Shown here: piece after piece, positions 1-10,900 of the stretch
Numbering within the stretch: the stretch's first letter is position 1
Layout of the letters: each line of letters begins with the position of its first letter
Assembly: GCA_001275005.1 (NCBI GenBank)
Contig: JWZX01001391.1
Span: 1-16,849 of the forward strand
Source of the DNA: Chrysochromulina tobinii
Lineage: Eukaryota; Haptophyta; Prymnesiales; Chrysochromulinaceae
Direction of reading: 5' to 3'
Length of the DNA: 16,849 nt
Notes under the pieces: model-generated
Databases searched by the model: none
What the model saw: the letters and a program-made list of their open reading frames with translations, nothing else
What the model was told of the DNA's origin: nothing
Translations under genes and position numbers: made by a program

Positions 1-1
1 G

Positions 2-2149
2 GCGGACGTGGCGGCAGCGACGGCGGACGTGGAGGCCTCGTATCCGACCAGTGGGCTGCTTGCACGTCTTCGAGCCCTCGCCAAGGCCGACGACCAGGCG
101 GTTGGCGTCGTGATGGGCGCGGGCGGCGCTCGAGGCGCAGCCCTCATGGCGGCCGAGAAGCCCCTGATGGTGTTCAAGATCCCAGTCGAGCGCCTGCTCG
201 TGCCCTTTGCTGCCTCGGTCGGCAAGGCGGTCGAGCTCTTCACCGCCCTTGACAAGGCCTTGTCGGCGGCGACGTTGGAGGGCCATCCCGAGGTGCAGCC
301 AAAAGGTGTCGTGCGTCGCGCCGCGTTTCGTCACGCGCTGCCGGAGCTCCACATCTCGGCCAGCCGCCAAGAGGCAGATGCGCTCTTCGATGAGCTCGAT
401 GTGCGAGGTGAGGGCGAGATCGCGATCTCCGAGCTCGAGCGCGTGACACTACGGAAGGTGAGCGGCTTGCTCCCGAGTGCCGCCAAGCTCGCGAAGGCGA
501 AGGCGAATGGCAAACGAAGCCGCGCTACGATCTCTACGGAGGAGGCAGACAACCAACCCGAACCCCTCAACCCCGCGCGATCTCGTGCAGCCAACGACAT
601 GGAGACCCTCGGCTCCGCCTACTACCTGCCTCAAATCGACCCTCGACGCACCAAGGCCATCCACATTGCCCCCGTGGTCGATCCTGTACGCCACTTCCCG
701 TCCCTTGGAGGGGGTCTCGCGCCTCCGCTCGTCGAGGATGCGATCCGGTACGCCTCCGCGACGCCCACCGTGCAGTCGGTCCAAAATCTTAGGCATCCGA
801 TCCAAATTTGGCAGCCGATCCATAATAGGCAGCCGCCCCACGCGGAAAACGGGCCGAACACCGATCCACTGCTCACCGCCAAGGGTGGCGCCCGGGTGCG
901 CGCCGAGATGGGCACGCGGGTCCGCGCGCCGCCGGTTCGCCCATCGCACGCGGCAACCGCGGCCGCGGGAGCAGGGGTGGCTATCGGCGGAGTGAAGCCG
1001 GTGAGAGCGGGGGCGAGAGGGGGGATGGCCGGTGGCGAGGCCGGTGGGGGAGGGGGGAGGGCCGGGGACGAAGCGGCCGCGCAACACGGGTCGCTCCAGC
1101 TGGCTGCGCCGAGCGCCAGCAGCACCGGCGACCATGCCGACCATGCCGCCGCCGCCGACACTGCCGCCGCCGCGTTTGCCCTACTGGAAGATGATGAGAA
1201 TCACAATCAGAGGGCATCAGAGGCTGATGAGAAGCGGGAGATCGAGCCGCCGCAGCAGTTACGGATCCAAACGCTCAAGACGGCACTGAGGGTCGAAGAG
1301 GACAGCCAGCAGCAGCATCAGCAGCAGCAGCAGCGGCAGGCTGCTCGAGGTGCGATTGCGCTGAGCCCTCGTCAGCGACGCGCACGCCTGAGGAAGAAGT
1401 CGCCGTCACGGACCCTCGGCGGTTTCCCCATCGCTCCTTCGCCCTCTGGCGCGCCGCCTTCGGAAGCTGCCGTCTTGCATCATCTTCTCCCATCGCCACC
1501 CCGGAGACCCGTCGTGGGCAACATGCGCGACATGCCCCTCAAGCGCTACATGCCCTCCAGCCCCGAGAAGCTGCGGCTGGACCCCCAGAAGCTTCCTAAT
1601 TTGGACCAGAAGCTTCCGTATGCCGTCCCCGCCGACGTTCCCTCGTCGCCCCGTCCAAAGCGCCCACCCGCCGTGCCTAATCGCCGGCTGCGTGACCCAA
1701 TTGACGAAATCGTCGATCGTCAGCCCAGCCCAGCCTCCTCTCCTATGAAGCCCTCTCCTATGAAGCCCAATGCGCCGCAACGGCCCTCAGCAGCGCTCGC
1801 CTATGCGAAGAGCGCCTATGCGGGCGCCGGCGGCAGCTACAGTGCGCGCGTCGACGCCGGTGCTCATCAGCACTCGCCTCTACGCGATCGCCTCCCGCCG
1901 CCCAATCGGCACGACTCGAACCCCCCCCGCCATCTCGACACCTCGCGCATCTGGGTCGAGGCGGAGCTGCAGATGATCCAGCAGGTCCAGATGGTGCACC
2001 AGGTGCAGCAGCAGCAGCAGCAGCAGCTGTCGGTAGCCATGCAGCGTATCCATCAACTCGAGGCCCTGCTACCGCCCGAGGCGCTCGAGGGGCTGCCTGC
2101 CGCACTTGATCCACGTGTGGGAGTCTCGGGCGCGCTCACTGTGCGCTGA
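2..2149 (+). CDS. Low-complexity protein with one EF-hand-like loop, 5' end outside window
   Basis: I do not recognise this gene. The frame is open from base 2 with no ATG near the edge; the first in-frame ATG is at 113, so the coding region probably begins upstream. It stops with TGA at 2147-2149. Counting from the GTG codon at base 8, residues 58-145 look folded. An EF-hand-like loop at residues 131-142 (DVRGEGEIAISE) has Asp at position 1, Glu at 5, Gly at 6, Ile at 8 and Glu at 12. The rest is disordered: a Gly/Ala/Arg-rich stretch, a Gln/His run near 1306-1340, Pro/Ser-rich segments with a repeated SPMKP, and a C-terminal Gln-rich probable coiled coil (about 1960-2090). Calcium binding is inferred from the loop alone. 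The length of this uninterrupted frame amid GC-rich antisense shadows makes a real exon likely; undetected in-frame introns cannot be excluded. Confidence 0.65.
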   Translation, partial: ADVAAATADVEASYPTSGLLARLRALAKADDQAVGVVMGAGGARGAALMAAEKPLMVFKIPVERLLVPFAASVGKAVELFTALDKALSAATLEGHPEVQPKGVVRRAAFRHALPELHISASRQEADALFDELDVRGEGEIAISELERVTLRKVSGLLPSAAKLAKAKANGKRSRATISTEEADNQPEPLNPARSRAANDMETLGSAYYLPQIDPRRTKAIHIAPVVDPVRHFPSLGGGLAPPLVEDAIRYASATPTVQSVQNLRHPIQIWQPIHNRQPPHAENGPNTDPLLTAKGGARVRAEMGTRVRAPPVRPSHAATAAAGAGVAIGGVKPVRAGARGGMAGGEAGGGGGRAGDEAAAQHGSLQLAAPSASSTGDHADHAAAADTAAAAFALLEDDENHNQRASEADEKREIEPPQQLRIQTLKTALRVEEDSQQQHQQQQQRQAARGAIALSPRQRRARLRKKSPSRTLGGFPIAPSPSGAPPSEAAVLHHLLPSPPRRPVVGNMRDMPLKRYMPSSPEKLRLDPQKLPNLDQKLPYAVPADVPSSPRPKRPPAVPNRRLRDPIDEIVDRQPSPASSPMKPSPMKPNAPQRPSAALAYAKSAYAGAGGSYSARVDAGAHQHSPLRDRLPPPNRHDSNPPRHLDTSRIWVEAELQMIQQVQMVHQVQQQQQQQLSVAMQRIHQLEALLPPEALEGLPAALDPRVGVSGALTVR

Positions 2150-2170
2150 GGCATGGCGCGTACCGACACT

Positions 2171-2199
2171 CTGTGGGGACGCATCGCGGCTCCCCACAG
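2171..2199 (+). other. Stem-loop just downstream of a stop codon
   Basis: CTGTGGGGA (2171-2179) pairs perfectly with TCCCCACAG (2191-2199), giving a 9-bp stem with an 11-nt loop. It begins 22 nt after the stop codon at 2149, so it would lie in the 3' UTR. A role in 3'-end formation or mRNA stability is possible but not shown by the sequence. Confidence 0.5.
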
Positions 2200-2372
2200 C
2201 CCAACACACGTCTCAATCTCGGTCTCAATCTCTCAGAAGGTTTTACTCTCACTCGGTCGTAACTCGGTCGGGGGGCGATACTCCATAGTACGACCTCCAA
2301 GAGCGCCAACTCTCAGTGTAGTTCGGTAGGTCCGTTAATTTCGGAGTTCATATCGTATACCCGACCGTGAGA

Positions 2373-2408
2373 CCGCGCGGTGTCGTGCGTTACAGCACGA
2401 CCGCGCGG
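2373..2408. repeat. Strong hairpin, 14 bp with a 2-nt bulge
   Basis: CCGCGCGG (2373-2380) and TCGTGC (2383-2388) pair with GCACGA (2395-2400) and CCGCGCGG (2401-2408) around a 6-nt GTTACA loop, with TG at 2381-2382 unpaired. The stem is almost all G-C pairs and no gene overlaps it. Function unknown. Confidence 0.55.
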
Positions 2409-2807
2409 ATCCGATCTGGATCTGACTCGGAGCCACCCGGCACCCGCGCGCCGCGGCGGAGCGTCGAACGGGGAACGGCCGGCGCCGGGCGGTGACGCGC
2501 CACGCGGCCGAGGGCCGTGGGCCGTGTCTTGCTCTTGGTGAAACAGCGGCGTGGACGTGAGCTCTGAGCCGTGCGGTGTTCGAGGTGCGATCACGTGTGC
2601 GATGCGGATTGGTCGAATTGACAATTGTGACGTGATAGGCTCGGCGACCGGCGACAACGCAACCGTACCGCACACACTCGAAAAATGCGATGTGTCGCCG
2701 ATATTGTACGCGTCAGTGGGACGACGCTCCCCGTGCCACGACTCCGCCTGTCCCTCGAACAAGGCAGTCCGCCCGACTGTCCGTCGAGCCCTAGTCGAGC
2801 CCTAGTC

Positions 2808-2940
2808 GGGGACTATCTCGGCGACTATCTCGGGGAGTGACGAATCTCGTCGAGCCCTCGTCGAGCCCTCCGTTCGTCGAGAGCACTCCCCGAGATAGTC
2901 GCCGAGATAGTCCCCGAGCTCGACGAGATTCGTCACTCCC
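2808..2940. repeat. Compound inverted repeat in A-B-A'-B' order
   Basis: Arm A (2808-2838, 31 nt) is perfectly complementary to 2885-2915. Arm B (2833-2855, 23 nt) is perfectly complementary to 2918-2940. A and B overlap by 6 nt on the left, and their partners follow in the order A' then B', so both pairings cannot form as one simple nested hairpin. Within arm A the 11-mer GACTATCTCGG occurs twice. The sequence GTCGAGCCCT also recurs nearby. The element lies just beyond the 3' end of the kinase gene. Confidence 0.75.
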
Positions 2941-2968
2941 TTCGCCGAGAGCACTCCCGAGGGCCTCC

Positions 2969-5765
<2,797 letters not shown>

Positions 5766-5984
5766 CCTTGTTACCGGTATGCGGACCCGATGCGAGAATT
5801 CATCATTTTCCCAAACCGTATCCGTTCAGTTATTTGCCTCGTATGCAGCGAGAGTGTCTTGTTGCGTGCGGGCCTGTTTCGAGAAGAGGGGGCAGTTTTT
5901 CCAACTTGTGGAGGTCATACTTTTGGACTCGCGCAACATTCGCACGTCTTGATCAACTACGACCCTGCCCTGCCGGAGGAGCGA
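5766..5984. promoter_or_regulatory. Divergent promoter region, SRPK / CIB-like
   Basis: These 219 bases separate the start codons of two divergently oriented genes and must hold both 5' ends. I see no clear TATA box or other named element. The plus-strand frame of the CIB-like gene stays open through this region, so an upstream start cannot be excluded from sequence alone. Confidence 0.45.
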
Positions 5985-6712
5985 ATGGGCGTGGGGTATA
6001 GCGTTTACTTCACCAAGGAGGAGCTCGAGGAGTACGAGTTCGTTACATGCCTCACCTCTGCTGACATCCTCGACCTGTATCGCAAGTTTAAGCTGCTGGG
6101 CGGCCACCGGGCTAAGGAGAGTGCCCCAGCGGGTGATGTGGAGCGCAATGGCGAGAAGAAGGCGCCCCTTAAGGCGCTCCTGAGCCAGAAGGAGTTCATC
6201 TACAACCCCTTTGCCCGTAAGCACGCCTCCGCCGAGCGCGCCGCGGCCTGAGTTGTGCGCATGTGTGGTTTGCGGACGCCGCGCTTACGCCGAGCCCCCG
6301 CCCGCTCGCAGAACGCCTTTGCGAGGTCTTCTCCTCCGAGCCCGCGTTCTCGCCCACCTGGGGCGACCTGAACTTCGACGAGTATGTCGACATGTACAAC
6401 TGCCTCTCGCCGGACGCCCCCAAGGATGTCAAGATGAAAACTGCCTTCCGGCTGTACGACTTCGATGGCAACGGGTACCTCACGACCGAGGACCTCGAGT
6501 GGCTGCTGCGCACGATCGCGACGCCGCCGGGCAAGAAGTCGGGCAAGCCGCGCAATTGCCTCTTCGAGCAGCACGAGATCAACGACATTGTCGAGCGCGT
6601 CATGCGTGACTGCGACATTGACGGCAACCACCGCCTCTCATATGCTGAGTTCTCCAAGGTGCTCGACCGTGTCCCTGGCTTCACGACCAGGTTTTGCATC
6701 GATATCAACTAA
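5985..6712 (+). CDS. CIB-like EF-hand calcium sensor, two exons
   Basis: Exons 5985-6216 and 6312-6712 encode 210 residues, near the usual 190-200 of calcium- and integrin-binding (CIB) proteins. The start was chosen because MGVGYSV fits the N-myristoylation consensus (Gly2, Ser6), common in this family. NPFAQRLCEVFS across the junction matches the NPF..RIC.VFS region of CIB1. EF-hand 3 is residues 127-138 (DFDGNGYLTTED) with Asp at position 12, as in CIB1, a feature linked there to Mg binding. EF-hand 4 is 179-190 (DIDGNHRLSYAE); His replaces the usual Gly at position 6. The N-terminal EF-hands are degenerate, as in the family. The likely role is a membrane-associated Ca/Mg switch; the partner is unknown. 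A calcineurin-B or CBL relative is the main alternative. Confidence 0.85.
6217..6311 (+). other. CIB-like intron (95 nt), ordinary type
   Basis: Donor GCCC|GTAAGC and acceptor GCTCGCAG|AAC join in phase 1 to give NPFAQRLC. The intron contains an in-frame TGA (6249-6251) if read through. It has neither the CTGATTGCC words nor flanking direct repeats, unlike the other introns here. Confidence 0.85.
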
Positions 6713-7150
6713 GCCCATCGTAGCTCTAGATGAGGGTCGAGACGGCGCGGCGCTCAAAATACAAGGCGAACCGGAGAGAGTACAGATAGAGGCATGAGCG
6801 CATGACGTCAAGACAACCCAAGAGCGAAGAGGGCGTGTTGCAAACGCCGAGGCGGACCCCTTTCGTTTACCTAGTGCATGAAAATAGCATGAACATGTCG
6901 ACTGCCATACTATACCCGCGCTCCGCGGCCATGGTTGCGTCGCCCTCCGTCGCCCGACGGCTCGGGCTGGGGTCCCGCTGGTGACGCCGTGGCTGTTAAC
7001 GTGACCGCTGTCGCCGGCGCCGCGCCGGGCAGCGCAGTTCGAGTCCGATGATTGGCCGCGGCACGACGCGATGTGGCCGGCGGCACTCGCCTTGCGCAAG
7101 TCTCTGCTGGAGAATAGATCTATGCGCGCGCGCGCCCGAAGCAACGAGCT
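6713..7150. other. Convergent 3' gap, CIB-like / Hpt1-like
   Basis: No gene is seen in these 438 bases, which lie between two converging stop codons and should contain both 3' UTRs. There is a short GC dinucleotide run near 7121-7134. A tRNA T-loop-like motif near 7037 has no supporting stem. Confidence 0.55.
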
Positions 7151-7831
7151 CTAGCGCAAAAATAGTGTGAGCACCAGCGTCGTCACTGCGGAGCCAGCCA
7201 GCGCGGCCCACAGGAGCTTCGAGCGCTCCGACATTTCGCCAGCGCACTGACGTGCGAGGGCTTCGTGCGCATACACGTCTCGGCCATATGCTTCTGCGTC
7301 CCAGGGATAACAATTCCAACAGTTCGGTACATGCTCACCAGCAATGTAAGTGATATCCTCAGGCAGCACGCCTTTCTTCGGCTTCAGCTTATTGTGCACG
7401 ACCAGCACACCGATGGCCGCCGGCGCGTTGTGCTTCTTCAGCTCCTCCACCGCATACTGCAGGGTCGCGCGAGTGTCGTCCACCTCGTCTACAATTAAGA
7501 CGCGCTTGCCCCGGACCAAAGCTCCGAATGTGCCCGGCGTCTCGTCAAACCACTGCTTGCGAAGAACCGTAGCGTTGGCCGTCTTTGTTGCATCGTCGTA
7601 TAGCTCCAGCGAAACGGCCAGAATAGGCTTCTTCACCTTTGTGCGCAGCATCCTAGCCGGGATGAAGCCGCCGCCGCCGATGGCCACGAAAACATCGGGT
7701 GCGAACGCCTCAACTTCGGGGACGCAGCGTGCGACGGCGGTCGCAACCTGCGCGTACGAGAAGTAGCATTTACCATCGGCTGCAAGCGAGCGGCGAGCCT
7801 TCTCGCCGGGATCCTGCTTGGCCTCCGGCAT
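7151..7831 (-). CDS. HPT1: Hpt1-like hypoxanthine-guanine phosphoribosyltransferase with C-terminal membrane tail
   Basis: The 226-residue product resembles yeast Hpt1, which converts hypoxanthine or guanine plus PRPP to IMP or GMP in purine salvage. AIGGGGFIPARMLRT (residues 50-64), the PRPP-binding loop VLIVDEVDDTRATL (111-124), KPKKG and CYPWDAE are all typical of that subfamily. Residues 206-225 (LLWAALAGSAVTTLVLTLFL) form a hydrophobic helix ending in one Arg before the stop, so the protein appears to be tail-anchored; the yeast enzyme is soluble and lacks this. The frame also has an ATG at 7939, which would add 36 residues. I prefer 7831 because 7939 lies only 53 bp from the stop of the upstream same-strand protease gene, and the extra residues match nothing known. 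The gene has no intron. Confidence 0.88.
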   Translation of the reverse strand: MPEAKQDPGEKARRSLAADGKCYFSYAQVATAVARCVPEVEAFAPDVFVAIGGGGFIPARMLRTKVKKPILAVSLELYDDATKTANATVLRKQWFDETPGTFGALVRGKRVLIVDEVDDTRATLQYAVEELKKHNAPAAIGVLVVHNKLKPKKGVLPEDITYIAGEHVPNCWNCYPWDAEAYGRDVYAHEALARQCAGEMSERSKLLWAALAGSAVTTLVLTLFLR

Positions 7832-7992
7832 GTAACTCGCTCGCTCGGCGGACCTCCGTTCCCCACTAAAACTATTGAAGGCTGAGAATTGGCTGTGAAC
7901 AATTCGGGTCCCAGCAATGAATGGCCTTTTTTGGCGCACTTTATCATCGTCGCACGAGGTACATCCAAGTCGTCTCTCGCACTGCTACAGAG

Positions 7993-10900
7993 CTACTCGA
8001 GTGCGGGGCGCACGCGCAGCTGCACCTCGGTCGACAGCACCTTGTTCGCCTCGCCGAGCGCCGTTTCGGATGCGACCACCGCGACCGAACCCTTCGAGGC
8101 CACGGTGTCGAGCCGCTCGGCGAACTCGACGAAGTCGGCCGCGGTGGTGGCGAGCACCTCGTTGCGCCACCGCTGCCGGTCCTCCTCACTGATCTGCTGC
8201 ACATACCTGATGAGGGAGGCAATCAGTGGTCCTCAGTGGTAGCTCGTCAGTGATAGCTCATCAATGGAGGTAATCTGAGGCCCTCCGAGGCACTCCGTGG
8301 CAATCAGAGGTCATCCGAGGTCATCCGTGGCAATCCATCGCAATCCATCGCAATCCGTGCGTACCGCAGCATGCTTGTATAGCCTTTCGAGTCGACGGAC
8401 GAGGGGCTGTCTAGATCCCCGATGGCGCCGATGATGGCCTTCGAGAGCTCTGCCGGCCCAATCGGCCTCTCGCGCAGGAAGGCGGCCGTGCCATCATAAG
8501 CTGCGAGGGTGTCCACGATATTTGGATCCCGGTAAGATGAGTAGAGCGCAAGCCCACTCGTGCGTCCGAAGCCGAGCGAGCAGCCATAGGCGCCGCCCTG
8601 CACGCGCACGGCGTCCCATAGGTACGCGGTGCGCAGGTAGCGCGTGATGACCGATGCGGCGCCTCGCACGATCTCGCCGGGCGCGTAGATCGGGCACCCT
8701 TTGGCCACGTAGTTGACCTGCGTCCCGATTTGGAGCCCAGTACGCGTGGGCAGCACCAAGCCCAAAGGGCGCACCCAGGGCTGCAGCGCGGCGGCATCGG
8801 CCTTGGGCGGCAAGCGCGCGATCAGCGAGGTCACGAGCGCCGTCGCGGTTGGCAGCGAGGCGGCATCGGCGGACAAGTTGATGATCGCACCGTCGCTCGT
8901 GAGGAGCGCAGAACGCATGCGCTCCAGGCGCGATCGCAGCGTGGGCCAGTCCGTCTCTGCGACCGCGAGCGCCTCCTTGATGGTGCTGTATTGGGGCAGG
9001 CCGCTCATGAGGTCATCCACGTACCCCTCTAAAGAGTATTGGGCCGCGAGCGTGGACGAGGCGTACGAATTGCCCGCCGAGACGGCGCTCGCCTCGAGGC
9101 CCACCTGATGAGGGGTGCAATCAATGGTAATCAGTGGTGGACGAGGCGTACGAATTGCCCGCCGAGACGGCGCTCGCCTCGAGGCCCACCTGCCACGTGG
9201 CAGTAGAGGAGGCACTCAAAGGCACTCAGAGGGCACTCAGGGGCACTCCGTGGGCATCAGAGGCACACAGAGAGGCCATCAGAAACAGGGGCAAACAGAG
9301 AGGCCATCAGAGGCAATGAACAGAACTCAGAGAGGCAATGAGAGGCACTCAGAGAGGCCATCACGATGAAAGCCCACCTTGGATTCCTTGAGCATCTCCT
9401 TGACGCGCTCGGGCTGATTGAGATTCGTCGAGGTGAGCATCTCGGTCGCGAGATCGAAGAGGTTGCCGCATTTGGAAACGACGGCCTTGCCGCGCAGCAT
9501 GAGGTACCCCTGAACTTCGTCAGCGGAGCCCACGGCAGCGAGCCCATTGGGTCCGAGAAGCGGCTTGCGCATGGTCGTGTACGAGACCCTGAGGCCGCCT
9601 GTCTGGCTGCCAATACGGCGCGAGAAGGCGGTCTCATCCGACGTGGCCGTGCCGAGTTCGGAGAGCATTCGCGTCAGCAGCGGCAGTAACGGCAAGTCAT
9701 CGAGAGAGAGCCGCCGCAGCTCGAGCGCGACGTCGAGGTACACGATGCCGTCGGTGGGCAGCTCATGCGTCAGCAGCGTCGCGCCCTCGGCCTGCGGCAG
9801 TCAGTCGCAGTCAGTCGCAGTCAGTCGCAGTCAGTCGCAGTCAGTCGCAGCCAGTCGCAGTCAGTCGCAGTCAGTCGCAGTCAGTCGCAATCGTCGCACC
9901 ATCGGCAATCAGGTGCTCATCAGGTGCTCATCAGGTGCTCATCCATGGCACTCGATGACACGCAACGACACTCACAGGTACTCAACGGCACTCAATAACG
10001 GCACACACGTAGTCCAATCAAGTGGTCCAGTCAATCTCACCTGCGGCTCAATCTCGATCGGGAGCGGCGCCGATCTCGTCTCGAGATCGCTCGTGGTGAG
10101 CACCGGTAGCTTCGCCAGCGCCTCCGGAGGGTCGTGTGCCGCTTGCTGGGCCTGATGAGAGAGGGAATCCCTGAGGGTCAGTGATGGCCATCAGCAGGTC
10201 ATCAGCTGTCAGCTGATGAGAGAGGCAATCCCTGAGGGTCAGTAATGGCCATCAGCAGGTCATCAGCAGGTCATCAGCAGGCAATCAACTGGCCACCCCA
10301 AGGTCGCATTCTCACCTTGAGCTCGGAGGTTTCAGCCGCGAGGCGCGCGAGATCGGTCGCTTCGAACGTCTGGGCGGCCGCCGCGAGTGCCGCCGCCTCC
10401 TGCGCCGCGAGCGCTGCGCCAAGCGCCGTGTCGGGCGTCAACGTCAGCGTGAGTCGCGACGGGTTGTCGAGCAGAAAGGTCTTGAGCAGCTGCTGGAACA
10501 CGGGAGTGCCCGCCGCGAGATCTGCTTTGAGCTCCGCGAGGGCGGCTTCAAAGTACAACGGGGCAATCGGGTCGCGATTGTAATTCCACTCCCCGAGCGT
10601 GGCGTAAAGGAAGGACATGCCCTTCATGGGCGACGCGGAGAGAGATCGCAGCCGGAATTCGATCGTGTTCATGCTGGCCTCGATGGCGTCCGCTTCGAAG
10701 CCGGTGGCCGCGCATTGCTCGAGCGTCTCCAGGATGAGGTGCGTCACCTTCTCCTTGGCGTCGTCGCCCAACACGACGCCCTTGAGCCCCACCTGCCACG
10801 TGGCAGAGGGTCATCAGCGGCCAATTGGGGCAATCAGCGGTCATCAGGGGCAATCAGAGGAACTCAGTGCACCTGCCACGTGGCCTGCTGCAGCCCGCTC

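Larger units (their letters stand above)
2150..2968. other. Intergenic region between convergent genes
   Basis: No convincing gene is seen in these 819 bases. They lie between the stop of the rightward EF-hand-like gene and the stop of the leftward kinase gene, so they should hold both 3' UTRs and cleavage sites. Short frames occur on both strands but show no recognisable domain. The region holds two strong hairpins (2171-2199 and 2373-2408) and a compound inverted repeat (2808-2940), described separately. Confidence 0.6.
9792..10040 (-). other. PreP intron 4 (249 nt), minisatellite-rich
   Basis: Donor GCCGCAG|GTGAGA and acceptor GCCGCAG|GCCGAG join IEIEPQ to AEGATLL in phase 0. The octamer CCTGCGGC spans both junctions (9791-9798 and 10040-10047). 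The interior holds a 10-bp and an 11-bp tandem repeat, described below. Confidence 0.85.

Noticed and set aside
449-1144. Long antisense frame opposite the EF-hand-like gene
   Set aside because: It is Arg/Gly/Pro-rich with no domain, and is explained by high GC content opposite a real coding frame.
2171-2199. Bacterial-type rho-independent terminator
   Set aside because: No T-run follows the stem, and the spliced genes show that this is eukaryotic DNA.
2313-2762. 149-residue minus-strand frame in the intergenic region
   Set aside because: Its composition matches random GC-rich translation, it has no domain, and it overlaps a strong hairpin and other open frames.
7030-7050. tRNA T-loop-like GTTCGAGTCC
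   Set aside because: The flanking bases do not form the 5-bp T stem and no acceptor or anticodon arm is present.
9137-9192. The copy of the exon 6 start as a genuine alternative exon of PreP
   Set aside because: Read from its acceptor it reaches a stop soon after the copied part, and the period of 85 is not a multiple of three.
8207-10315. Possible CRISPR-like array from short regularly repeated words
   Set aside because: Repeats are short, degenerate and tandem with no unique spacers of constant length, and they lie inside introns of a eukaryotic gene.
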